This document shows positions 8,234 through 15,554 of a stretch of DNA of 61,010 bases, piece by piece. Numbering within the stretch: position 1 is the first letter of the stretch; every line of letters starts with the position of its first letter. The stretch is from Lachnospiraceae bacterium. GTDB taxonomy: Bacteria; Bacillota; Clostridia; Lachnospirales; Lachnospiraceae. Position numbers and translations under genes: made by a program. A model generated the notes under the pieces. The model saw only the letters and a list, made by a program, of their open reading frames with translations. It ran no database searches and was not told where the DNA came from. The stretch spans positions 1 through 61,010 of the forward strand of contig JAFUFL010000065.1 in the NCBI GenBank assembly GCA_017469935.1, given 5' to 3'.

Positions 8234-9292
8234 TTACTTAATATGCCTTGCATTCACATATTTTGTAGCCCTTGCCTGTCCCAGTTTGGCAATACGTCCG
8301 TCTTTTGTCATCTGTCCTAATACAGCCTCTACGGTCGTTGGACTGACATCCGGAAGCAGCTGGCAAATCTCTGCTTTTGATATAGGAAGTATACTGCCAA
8401 GTACTGTCTGCTCGATCCGTTCTTTTTTACTTATTCTTTTTCCATTTACGACTGCAAACCTCTTATCCAGTTCCTTGTAGCATTTAAACAGTGTTGAAAG
8501 GAAATTCTTCATGAAACTGACATAAGAGTTCTCGTTCGTATGCCAGCCTTCCGAGGATTCCCGGAGCGATTCATAATAATAGTCCTTTGAAAGGTTGATC
8601 TGTTCTTCGAATGATGCATATCTGCAGATGTCATATCCGCTCTTATACAAGAGAAGCAATGTCAAAAGTCTGGATACCCGGCCGTTTCCATCAGCAAATG
8701 GATGTATGCAGAGAAAATCCAGGATCACACAGGGGATCAGCAGCAATTTGCTGATCCTTGGATTGTCTCTTGCGTCCATGTAGGCAAGTATGAGCTGCTC
8801 CATCGCCTCCCCGGTCTGTGCCGCCGGAACAGGTTCGAAGCGAACTCTACGCCTCCCGCGCATGTCAACTTCCATGATCAGATTATCTTCTGCTTTATAC
8901 TGCCCTGACTGGTCATAACCGGCAGCACTGGTCATTACCTGATGCAGATGTAAAATGGTGTTTTCATTTATCGGCATCAGTTCAAAGCCTCTATGGATTT
9001 CGTCCAAGGCATCTCTGTATCCGGCGATCTCTCTTTCACTGTGACTTATGGGTGCGCTGTTTCCGTTAACAATCTCTCTGATCCTTGCATCCGTTGTCAC
9101 AATGCCCTCAATGGCGTTGGATCCTTTTACGGACTGGACTCTGGCGACCTTTTCCAGCTCTGTGTATACGCTTTTATTCTGCCCTCTTCTTTCATCTGAA
9201 ATGGCACCAAAGGCAGCGACTGTAGATGCCAGGGTCACCATTTCTGCCGGTAACAATCCTGTGTCCAGGAAGGAATAATCGAATACGTGCAT
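8234..9292 (-). CDS. Fic-domain protein with C-terminal winged helix
   Basis: This 352-residue protein has a complete Fic motif HPFADGNGRVSR at residues 197-208, which catalyses transfer of AMP (or another nucleotide moiety) to a hydroxyl side chain of a target protein. The inhibitory motif SNAIEG (Ser58-Gly63, pattern S-x-x-x-E-G) lies N-terminal to the core, so this is a self-inhibited class II Fic protein and needs no separate antitoxin. The last 65 residues (SKAEICQLLPDVSPTTVEAVLGQMTKDGRIAKLG) form a winged helix-turn-helix that could bind DNA. The start at 9292 follows TAGGAGG. Directly upstream is a regular four-fold inverted repeat, suggesting self-regulation. The neighbourhood is accessory and AT-richer than the rest. 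Confidence 0.9.
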   Translation of the reverse strand: MHVFDYSFLDTGLLPAEMVTLASTVAAFGAISDERRGQNKSVYTELEKVARVQSVKGSNAIEGIVTTDARIREIVNGNSAPISHSEREIAGYRDALDEIHRGFELMPINENTILHLHQVMTSAAGYDQSGQYKAEDNLIMEVDMRGRRRVRFEPVPAAQTGEAMEQLILAYMDARDNPRISKLLLIPCVILDFLCIHPFADGNGRVSRLLTLLLLYKSGYDICRYASFEEQINLSKDYYYESLRESSEGWHTNENSYVSFMKNFLSTLFKCYKELDKRFAVVNGKRISKKERIEQTVLGSILPISKAEICQLLPDVSPTTVEAVLGQMTKDGRIAKLGQARATKYVNARHIK

Positions 9293-9303
9293 ATTTGCCT
9301 CCT

Positions 9304-9384
9304 AATATCTGCATATATATTACCATATTATATGCAGATATTAAAGAATAATCTGCATATAAACAGACAAAATATATGCAGATA
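9304..9384. promoter_or_regulatory. Four-copy ATATGCAGAT operator array upstream of fic
   Basis: The decamer ATCTGCATAT or its complement ATATGCAGAT occurs at 9307-9316, 9330-9339, 9351-9360 and 9374-9383, in alternating orientation. Each inverted pair has a 13-bp spacer and the two pairs are 44 bp apart, about two helical turns per half-site. A minus-strand TATAAT (9332-9327) overlaps the second copy. The array ends 11 bp before the fic start codon. It is well placed for binding by the winged helix of Fic itself; that is inference. Confidence 0.75.
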
Positions 9385-9407
9385 AAATGGATACTGTTCC
9401 TTTTCCT

Positions 9408-9764
9408 TTATTTCTCTCCGCTAACATATCTCCCATAATCCACCCATACTACATTCCCCACATCTTTTCGCCCGAGCATCATATGCGCAACGAGTCCAGC
9501 ATAGCAGATCGTAAAGTCGTCATTTAGGGCGTACAGATTGCTGGTGTCCTTATTAGTCGGTGCGGTCCCGTCACTAAAGAGGAACCCTTCTTTTTCTGCA
9601 TCAGCAAGAAATCGTTTTGCAATTGCTGTACTTCTGCAGTAAATGTAAACGTGCTTCGTGCTTAGCTTTTCATGCTTTCTGAAACGCTGCAGGGGAAATC
9701 GGAAACCTCTCTCTCTTGCTTATAATAACTATGCGACGGTTCTTTCTTTTTTTCTGTTTGACAT
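9408..9764 (-). pseudogene. Small hypothetical gene with two early in-frame stops
   Basis: An ATG at 9764 preceded by AAAGGAGA starts MSNRKKERTVA and then meets TAG and TAA (codons 12 and 15). The same frame continues open for about 100 codons with a protein-like composition (STKHVYIYCRSTAIAKRFLADAE, then DDFTICYAGLVAHMM and VWVDYGRYVSG) to a stop at 9408-9410. I do not recognise the family. The good ribosome site in frame with the long open stretch argues for a real gene inactivated by two nonsense changes. Confidence 0.4.
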
Positions 9765-9858
9765 ACCATTCTCCTTTCCTCAACTGGTTTTTTTTCAGGT
9801 ATATTTAATAAATTGTTCGATTGATACATATGTGCTGGCGATGTAATATATAATTCTC

Positions 9859-9872
9859 AGAACAAATGTTCG
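9859..9872. promoter_or_regulatory. LexA (SOS) box
   Basis: AGAACAAATGTTCG matches the Gram-positive LexA/DinR operator pattern CGAAC-RNRY-GTTCG apart from the first base. It lies 37 bp upstream of the truncated HAD gene, with a possible -10 TATAAG about 8 bp further on. The lost downstream gene or genes were probably DNA-damage inducible. Confidence 0.6.
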
Positions 9873-9908
9873 CAAAACTGGTATAAGACAATACGTGCGG
9901 GGGTGCAT

Positions 9909-10064
9909 ATGGATCACAATCACAAGATCATAGCTGTTGATTTTGACGGAACGCTCTGTTACAGCAACTGGCCGGAGCTTGGAGAGCCAAATACGATGCT
10001 TATTGATTATCTTTTGCAGGAGAAAGCGGCCGGAAACACGCCGGCAACTGTGGAGTATGAATAA
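9909..10064 (+). pseudogene. HAD-type hydrolase, N-terminal 51 residues only
   Basis: The frame from the ATG at 9909 reads MDHNHKIIAVDFDGTLCYSN and stops at 10064. DFDGTL is the HAD motif I with the nucleophilic aspartate. The length and following WPELGEPN resemble small phage-type HAD phosphatases of about 140 residues, of which the rest is missing. A GTGCG GGGGTGC stretch serves as a ribosome site. It is a fragment without phosphatase motifs II to IV and so is non-functional. Confidence 0.55.
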
Positions 10065-10116
10065 TTGACGAAACTCCGGAAACGCTGTTTTGACACAGCT
10101 TATCGAACTTTAGTAT

Positions 10117-10145
10117 TTGAAGAAATGGGAAATTCGAGATATAAT
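10117..10145 (+). promoter_or_regulatory. Promoter of the methyltransferase leader
   Basis: TTGAAG at 10117-10122, a 17-bp spacer and a perfect TATAAT at 10140-10145 form a good vegetative promoter. Transcription would begin near 10152, giving a leader of about 147 bases before the methyltransferase start codon. Confidence 0.6.
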
Positions 10146-10172
10146 AGTAAGCAATAACTAACAGATTGTTTC

Positions 10173-10220
10173 GCCCACCATACAGCGAAGTCTAAAGGCG
10201 CAGCCGTGTGATGGGCTTTT
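10173..10220 (+). terminator. Terminator-like hairpin in the methyltransferase leader
   Basis: GCCCACCATAC (10173-10183) can pair with GTGTGATGGGC (10206-10216) with small mismatches and is followed by TTTTATT. It lies about 20 bases into the transcript that starts near 10152 and 80 bases before the next gene. It could be an attenuator or simply the terminator of a short transcript. Confidence 0.4.
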
Positions 10221-10298
10221 ATTATGACTGAAGGTTAGAAAAAGCTAACGTGTATTCGGCAGGCATCACTGCAACGGGGAGAAAGGAGACAAAGTCAC

Positions 10299-11144
10299 AT
10301 GGACAGAATTCATATCGAAAAAGGCAGCGTACAGGAAACTCTGATCATCCCCTTGTATGGGCGAAAGCTCTGCGCCGAGCAGTTCCCGACATTGTATCAG
10401 GACGAATACGCGGCGAGGATCTGCCAAAGTATCGACTACGATTTTTCTAAGATCGAAGCAAAGAAAAACAATGCGATGTACCAATTCGGCGGGCTGGAAG
10501 GCGCCATGCGCGAGAAGGATATGATCTGGGAGATCACAGATTATCTTAAAGACCATCCGAAAGCTGCCGTGGTAAACCTCGGGTGCGGGCTGAACATGAC
10601 CGGCAGAATGGCCGATAACGGCACCTGTCACATCTACAACCTGGATTTCCCCGATGTAATAAACTCTCGAAATGAGATCGTACCGGCAGGTGAGAGAGAA
10701 GAAAACATCGCCTGTGACCTGAATGATTTTTCCTGGATGGACCGGATTGACGCTTCGAACGGCGCCGTTTTGTATGCGGCCGGGGTGTTCCATTACTTCA
10801 CCATGCAGCAGATCAAAGACATGGTCATCGCCATGGCGGATCGGTTTCCGGGCGGAAGACTTGTCTTTGATGCTGTCGGAAAGTTCGGAAGGGACGTGCT
10901 CATGAAGGGAACACTGAAGAATATGGGAATGAGGGACGTGTCCGGCCTCTTTTTCGTAAATAGCGTTTCAGATCTTGACGGATGGTCATCGAAAGTGAAG
11001 TCGGTGACGAGAAAGAGTTACATGCAGGGATACTATAAACTCGAGGACCCTAACATTAAGGGAATTCATCGTTTTCTTGCCGGTCTCTGTGACAGTATAG
11101 CTAAGATGTATATTTACAGGATGGAGTTTCAATTGGCCAAATAG
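10299..11144 (+). CDS. SAM-dependent methyltransferase (leucine carboxyl/PKS O-methyltransferase type)
   Basis: A 281-residue class I methyltransferase. The SAM-binding motif I is AAVVNLGCGLNMTGRM at about residues 87-102, followed by an acidic motif II (CHIYNLDFPDVINSRNEIVPAGER) and a DASNGAVLYAAGVFHYF segment. The order matches the COG3315/LCM family that includes polyketide O-methyltransferases. The substrate is unknown, because no biosynthetic genes are nearby. The ATG is preceded by AAAGGAG. It stands alone after a leader with a possible attenuator and is followed by a dispersed repeat. Confidence 0.8.
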   Translation: MDRIHIEKGSVQETLIIPLYGRKLCAEQFPTLYQDEYAARICQSIDYDFSKIEAKKNNAMYQFGGLEGAMREKDMIWEITDYLKDHPKAAVVNLGCGLNMTGRMADNGTCHIYNLDFPDVINSRNEIVPAGEREENIACDLNDFSWMDRIDASNGAVLYAAGVFHYFTMQQIKDMVIAMADRFPGGRLVFDAVGKFGRDVLMKGTLKNMGMRDVSGLFFVNSVSDLDGWSSKVKSVTRKSYMQGYYKLEDPNIKGIHRFLAGLCDSIAKMYIYRMEFQLAK

Positions 11145-11178
11145 TACTCTGGGAAGAGGGGTCGCCCCCTGACTTTAT

Positions 11179-11350
11179 AACTCAGAGGGGATGTCCACCG
11201 CCTCTACAGGCGGTGGAAAGTAACAAATTATCTCAGTGGCGGGTGACAATCCCCAACTGAGTTATATGATGCACACGCGTGCGGAAAGGAAGATGCTGCC
11301 AAAGGGCAGCCCGCACGCGGCGCAGCGGCTCGCTCTGCGAGCCTTGAAAT
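11179..11350 (+). repeat. Dispersed structured repeat, copy A
   Basis: This stretch matches 30039-30228 closely in the same orientation. Shared blocks are a CCGCCTCTACAGGCGG hairpin, a second hairpin built on CTCAGTGGCGGG, the segment ATGCACACGCGTGCGGAAAG, a GCTGCC..GGCAGC hairpin, and CCCGCACGCGGCGCAGCGGC plus CTGCGAGCCTTGAA. No protein is encoded. It is a MITE-like or structured RNA-type repeat between the methyltransferase and TetR genes. Confidence 0.75.
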
Positions 11351-11480
11351 ACAGTTATTTCAATAGAGCCTTGTGCTGCAGATCCCTGCCGCATGAGGCT
11401 TTTTTGGCTGAATCCGGGCTTGGCGATTTAAGCCTCGCAGATTAAGGCTCGCTGAACGAAGGAGGCATGCAAAATAAATG

Positions 11481-11530
11481 TTGACACGATGTCAGAATAC
11501 ACTTATAATAAACATGCTGACACGGCGTCA
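11481..11530 (+). promoter_or_regulatory. Consensus promoter with two TGACAC-N-GTCA operators for tetR
   Basis: TTGACA at 11481-11486, 17 bp, TATAAT at 11504-11509 is a perfect sigma-A promoter. Two near-identical dyads, TGACACGATGTCA (11482-11494) and TGACACGGCGTCA (11518-11530), overlap the -35 box and the expected start site. Their centres are 36 bp apart. The placement is typical of a tightly self-repressed TetR gene. Confidence 0.8.
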
Positions 11531-11561
11531 AGCAAACGAAAATATTGGGGGAATAAAAGTA

Positions 11562-12185
11562 ATGAGAAAAGTAACACAGGAAGAGATTGCCCGGAAAAGA
11601 GAAGAAATCATAAATGCCTGTGAACAGCTCTATCAGACCATGAGCTTCAGGGAGATCACGCTCAAGGAGATCAGCAAAATCACTTCCTTTTCCCGGCCGA
11701 CCATCTATAACTACTTTGAAACAAAGGAAGAGATTTTTCTGGGGCTCTTCCAAAGGGAATATGACCGCTGGAATGAAGACCTGACCGCCATACTGGACGG
11801 AAACGAGAGGCTTACGAAAAAAGAACTGGCCGATCGCATCGCAGGATCCCTGGCGGGGCGCCAGCAGCTCTTAAAGCTTCTTTCCATGAACAACTACGAC
11901 ATGGAAGCAAACAGCCGGCAGGAGCTGCTCAATACTTTTAAGCAGTCCTACGGAGGTTCCATGCATCGGATGTGCATGCTGCTGGGAAAGTTCTGTCCGG
12001 ATATGAGCGTGACCGATATCCAGAACTTCATCTATATTTTTTTCCCGTTCATGTTTGGCATATATCCCTACACAGCGGTCACGGAAAAGCAGAAGACCGC
12101 TATGAAGGAAGCGGGGATCAACTACGTGTATCAATCCGTCTATGAGCTCACTTACGGCTGCCTGATCCGGCTGCTGGGCGAGTAA
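11562..12185 (+). CDS. TetR-family transcriptional regulator
   Basis: From the ATG at 11562 (preceded by GGGGGAA) the protein has 207 residues, normal for TetR. The N-terminal DNA-binding domain is clear: EEIINACEQLYQ, then ITLKEISKITSFSRPTIYNYFETKEEIF at about residues 30-60. The C-terminal half is helical and hydrophobic, as expected for the effector domain. I reject upstream in-frame ATGs because they lie on the promoter or operator. Two operators sit on its own promoter, and the next five genes on the same strand (flavodoxin to permease) are likely under its control. The effector is unknown; the redox character of the operon hints at a quinone, electrophile or similar. Confidence 0.85.
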   Translation: MRKVTQEEIARKREEIINACEQLYQTMSFREITLKEISKITSFSRPTIYNYFETKEEIFLGLFQREYDRWNEDLTAILDGNERLTKKELADRIAGSLAGRQQLLKLLSMNNYDMEANSRQELLNTFKQSYGGSMHRMCMLLGKFCPDMSVTDIQNFIYIFFPFMFGIYPYTAVTEKQKTAMKEAGINYVYQSVYELTYGCLIRLLGE

Positions 12186-12233
12186 AAGGCGGATGACTAT
12201 CAGTAACAATTTCAGAAAAGGAGATGAAATAAG

Positions 12234-12713
12234 ATGAGTAAGAAAACATTAGTAGCAGTATTTTCCGCCAGCGGCGTGACAAAACGAGTCGGCGAAGAGA
12301 TCGCCAGAGCAGCCGGAGCGGATTTTTATGAGATCGTTCCGAAGGACATCTATACACCGGCGGACCTTGACTGGATGAACAAGAAGAGCCGAAGCAGCGT
12401 TGAGATGAATAATCCTTCCGCAAGACCCGAGATCAGTGGCAAAGCCATTGATATGGCTTCTTATGACACCGTGATCGTCGGTTTCCCGATCTGGTGGGGC
12501 GTGGCTCCCCGTATCATCGAGACCTTCCTGGAGAGCTATGATTTTTCCGGTAAGAAGATCATCCCCTTCTGCACATCCGGCGGAAGCGGCGTCGGAAGAA
12601 GCGATACGGCCCTTCACAAGAATGTAAGCGGCGATGTGAAGTGGGCAAAGGGAAGACAGATCAACCGCGCGAATGAGAACGAAATCCGCCGCTGGCTGGA
12701 TGAAGTCCTTTGA
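12234..12713 (+). CDS. Flavodoxin
   Basis: A 159-residue flavodoxin of the Flavodoxin_4 type. The N-terminal phosphate-binding region is VAVFSASGVTKRVGEEIA (a variant of the T/S-x-T-G-x-T loop), followed by PKDIYTPADLDWMN, then YDTVIVGFPIWWGVAPRIIETFLESYDFSGK with the FMN-ring tryptophans, and FCTSGGSGVGRSDTALH. It carries electrons by FMN in the cytoplasm. It lies 48 bp after the TetR stop with its own AAAGGAG site and heads a putative redox operon with a CMD-cupin, a cytochrome-like membrane protein and a DUF362 lipoprotein. Confidence 0.9.
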   Translation: MSKKTLVAVFSASGVTKRVGEEIARAAGADFYEIVPKDIYTPADLDWMNKKSRSSVEMNNPSARPEISGKAIDMASYDTVIVGFPIWWGVAPRIIETFLESYDFSGKKIIPFCTSGGSGVGRSDTALHKNVSGDVKWAKGRQINRANENEIRRWLDEVL

Positions 12714-12752
12714 TCAAGGAGCAGATAAGTACAGATAAGGAGGAACAGACAA

Positions 12753-13508
12753 ATGGCTGAAAAGATCGTACAGACAGCAGGAAGAAATCAGTTAGGAGAA
12801 TTTGCGCCGATGTTTGCGCATCTGAACGATGATGTGCTCTTCGGAGAGGTATGGAACGAGGAAGCAATCGATGTGAAGACAAAGTGCATCATTACGGTCG
12901 TATCTCTGATGGCCTCCGGCATTACGGATTCCTCCCTGACCTATCATCTGCAGAATGCAAAAGCGCACGGCGTAACTAAGGAGGAGATCGCCGCGATCAT
13001 CACCCACGCCACTATGTATGTGGGCTGGCCGAAGGGCTGGGCCGTATTCAGACTGGCAAAGGAAGTCTGGAACGAAGAAGAGCCGGCATTAACAGATAAG
13101 GACAGATACCAGAACACTATCTTCTTCCCGATCGGCGAGCCCAATCCTTATGGACAGTTCTTCGTAGGGCAGAGTTATCTGGCACCGGTATCCACTGAGC
13201 AGGTTCCCGTGTTCAATGTGACCTTTGAGCCCGGATGCCGCAATAACTGGCACATTCACCACGCGAAGAGCGGCGGCGGCCAGATGCTGATCTGCGTAGG
13301 CGGCAGAGGATACTATCAGGAGTGGGGCGAGGAGCCTGTGGAACTGACACCCGGTACCGTGATCAACATTCCCGCAAACGTAAAGCACTGGCACGGCGCA
13401 GCACCGGATTCCTGGTTTTCACATCTGGCGATCGAAGTGGCCGGAGAAGAGACCGCTGCGGAGTGGCTGGAAGCTGTAAACGAGGAAGAGTACAACAAAC
13501 TGAAGTGA
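12753..13508 (+). CDS. Carboxymuconolactone decarboxylase-cupin fusion
   Basis: This 251-residue protein fuses two small domains. Residues about 20-105 are a carboxymuconolactone-decarboxylase (AhpD-like) domain (VKTKCIITVVSLMASGITDSSLTYHLQNAKAHGVTKEEI, then HATMYVGWPKGW). The usual CxxC of peroxidase-active members is not present. Residues about 140-235 are a cupin with metal ligands in NNWHIHHAKSGG and the second motif IPANVKHWHGAAPDSWFSHLA. This domain order is common in anaerobes, often beside flavodoxins as here. Function is unproven: probably handling of a reactive small carbonyl or quinone compound. It starts 39 bp after flavodoxin with AAGGAGGA. Confidence 0.85.
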   Translation: MAEKIVQTAGRNQLGEFAPMFAHLNDDVLFGEVWNEEAIDVKTKCIITVVSLMASGITDSSLTYHLQNAKAHGVTKEEIAAIITHATMYVGWPKGWAVFRLAKEVWNEEEPALTDKDRYQNTIFFPIGEPNPYGQFFVGQSYLAPVSTEQVPVFNVTFEPGCRNNWHIHHAKSGGGQMLICVGGRGYYQEWGEEPVELTPGTVINIPANVKHWHGAAPDSWFSHLAIEVAGEETAAEWLEAVNEEEYNKLK

Positions 13509-13536
13509 TAAATCGGATGAAGGAGGGGACGGAATT

Positions 13537-14382
13537 ATGTCCAAGGGAAAAACGAACAATATCATAAAAAGAATCGTGGATACGGCCATGACCGTCCTCC
13601 TTCTTCTCCTCATGGCCTACCAGGTCACGGGGGAGATGGCACATGAATGGATCGGCATGGCCATGACGGTGCTTGTCATCGTCCATCAGATCCTGAACCG
13701 AAGGTGGTACAGCGCGTTCTTTAAGGGAAGATATAACCCTTACCGCGCGCTGACAACCGCGCTGAATATCCTGCTGCTTGCAAGCTTTGCGCTCACTGCC
13801 TTCTGCGGTATGTCCATGAGCGGCCATGCCGTGCCTTTTCTTTATGGCATGGCACCTGTCTCTTTCGCCAGACGGATGCATCTCTCCATGTCACACTGGG
13901 CTTTTGTGCTGATGGGGCTGCACCTGGGAACGCATATCCCGGCTATGACAGCCGGCCTGAAGCTGAAAAACAAAACGAAGACCGTGCTCGCCTGCGTTTT
14001 CTCCTGCATCGGCGGCATCGGCCTCTATCTGTTTTTGCGAAGCGGCATGCCGGACTATCTGTTCTTTCGCGTGCCGTTCGCGTTCCTGGATTATGAGAAG
14101 GCCGGATGGCTGGTACTGCTTGAAAATCTGCTGATGCTTTCCTTCTGGGCTTTTATCGGGACACAGGCAGCCCTGATCTGCAGGAATGCCGGGATGAAGG
14201 GGAAGAAACAGAATCCTCTCATCCCCGTTGTCGCGATCATGGCGTCGGTGATCATCGGGATCGTCCTGATACTGCTGTTTCCGTCCGCAGACGGGCAGGG
14301 GTTTTCGGGGAGTACAGACTGGTCCGCACTCTCAGGCGATGTAACAGCCTGGCTTGAGATGAACGGCATCAAGGGAAATTAG
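13537..14382 (+). CDS. DUF4405 membrane protein, cytochrome b-like
   Basis: A 281-residue integral membrane protein with seven or so hydrophobic segments. The DUF4405 region covers the first 130 residues: helices with HEWIGMAMTVLVIVHQILNRRWY, then GMSMSGHAVPF, and RMHLSMSHWAFVLMGLHLGTHIP. The paired histidines on these helices suggest b-type haem ligation, as in cytochrome b561-like proteins. Start ATG 13537 follows GGAGGGGAC. Its place between a cupin/flavodoxin pair and a DUF362 lipoprotein suggests a membrane electron-transfer step. Haem binding is inferred from the histidine pattern, not shown. Confidence 0.8.
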   Translation: MSKGKTNNIIKRIVDTAMTVLLLLLMAYQVTGEMAHEWIGMAMTVLVIVHQILNRRWYSAFFKGRYNPYRALTTALNILLLASFALTAFCGMSMSGHAVPFLYGMAPVSFARRMHLSMSHWAFVLMGLHLGTHIPAMTAGLKLKNKTKTVLACVFSCIGGIGLYLFLRSGMPDYLFFRVPFAFLDYEKAGWLVLLENLLMLSFWAFIGTQAALICRNAGMKGKKQNPLIPVVAIMASVIIGIVLILLFPSADGQGFSGSTDWSALSGDVTAWLEMNGIKGN

Positions 14383-14417
14383 GAGATCTGTAAGTATAGT
14401 TTGGAGGAGCTCTCAGG

Positions 14418-15554
14418 ATGAAGAAAAAAATGATCATGTCAATTGTCTGTGCGATGGCGCTGCTCTTCACGGCCGGCTGCTCCGGCAATGAAGCGGGCGA
14501 AAGCGCACAGCAGAACAACGCCCCGGCAGCGGCCGCGGAAAGTACGTCGGAACCGTCCGGCCAAAAAACAGTGGAAACAGATGCCACTGAAGCATCCGAC
14601 TCTGTGAATGAAGCCGCAGTGACTGACTCTGAAGCCGAAACATCCGGTTCAGCAGCCGAAACATCGGACTCCGTGACCAAAGCGAATTCTCCTGTCGTAT
14701 ACTTCACCTCCGACATTTCCGCGGAAGGCCTGGTAAAGATCTATGAGACTCTCGGCTGGACGCCGGAAGGCAAAGTTGCCGTCAAAATATCGACCGGCGA
14801 ACCTCCGGCAAGCAATTATCTTCGCCCGGAGCTGATCGGAGATCTGGTAAAGAAAGTAAACGGAACGATCGTAGAATGCAACACCGCCTACGGCGGATCG
14901 CGCGCAAGTTCCGCCATGCATAAGCAGGTCGCGGAAGATCACGGTTTTACGAAGGTGGCGGATTTTGACCTTATGGACGAGGAGGGCGAAGTCGAATGGC
15001 CCATGACCGGCGGAACAAGGCTTGATAAAGTAATTGTCGGAAGCCATGCGGAGAACTATACGGACTGGGTGATCCTCTCGCACTTCAAAGGCCACGCGAT
15101 GGCAGGCTTTGGCGGCGCCATCAAAAATGTCGGCATCGGTATCTCATCGCCGAGCGGCAAGGTGTATGTCCATACGGCAGGAACCAAGACCAGCGGCAGC
15201 ATCTGGTATGACGATCAGGACGCCTGGCTGGAGGCACTGGCGGAGATGGTATCCGGCTTCAGCAGTCACGTCGGAAAAGATCACATCATATACATCAATG
15301 TGATGAACAGGCTGTCCGTGGACTGTGACTGCGACGGCAATCCGGCAGAACCGGATATCCATGACATCGGTATTTTGGCGAGTACAGACCCTGTGGCGCT
15401 GGACCAGGCCTGCGTGGATCTCATCTATCAGGCGGAGGGCAATGAATCCCTGGTTGACCGCATGGAATCTCTTCACGGCATCCATACCCTGGAACATGCG
15501 GAAGAGATCGGGCTCGGCAGCCGAACCTATGAGCTGGTAAAGATCGATGGCTGA
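14418..15554 (+). CDS. DUF362 lipoprotein
   Basis: This 378-residue protein starts with a lipoprotein signal (KKKMIMSIVCAMALLFTAGC, lipobox with Cys about 21). A low-complexity Ala/Ser/Thr/Glu linker follows to about residue 90, then a DUF362 domain: VKISTGEPPASNYLRPELI, IVECNTAYGGSRASS, HFKGHAMAGFGGAIKNVGIG and the C-terminal CDCDGNPAEPDIHDIGILASTDPVALDQACVDLI. The DUF362 fold is associated with iron-sulfur-containing proteins, but here no full ferredoxin motif is visible. It is anchored outside the membrane and overlaps the permease gene by 8 bp, so the two are translationally coupled. Confidence 0.85.
   Translation: MKKKMIMSIVCAMALLFTAGCSGNEAGESAQQNNAPAAAAESTSEPSGQKTVETDATEASDSVNEAAVTDSEAETSGSAAETSDSVTKANSPVVYFTSDISAEGLVKIYETLGWTPEGKVAVKISTGEPPASNYLRPELIGDLVKKVNGTIVECNTAYGGSRASSAMHKQVAEDHGFTKVADFDLMDEEGEVEWPMTGGTRLDKVIVGSHAENYTDWVILSHFKGHAMAGFGGAIKNVGIGISSPSGKVYVHTAGTKTSGSIWYDDQDAWLEALAEMVSGFSSHVGKDHIIYINVMNRLSVDCDCDGNPAEPDIHDIGILASTDPVALDQACVDLIYQAEGNESLVDRMESLHGIHTLEHAEEIGLGSRTYELVKIDG

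Noticed and set aside
11236-11445. Short open frames beginning near MMHTRAERK in both dispersed repeats (also 30124-30309)
   Set aside because: The common part is only the repeat itself; frames diverge and have no ribosome site, so they are not proteins.
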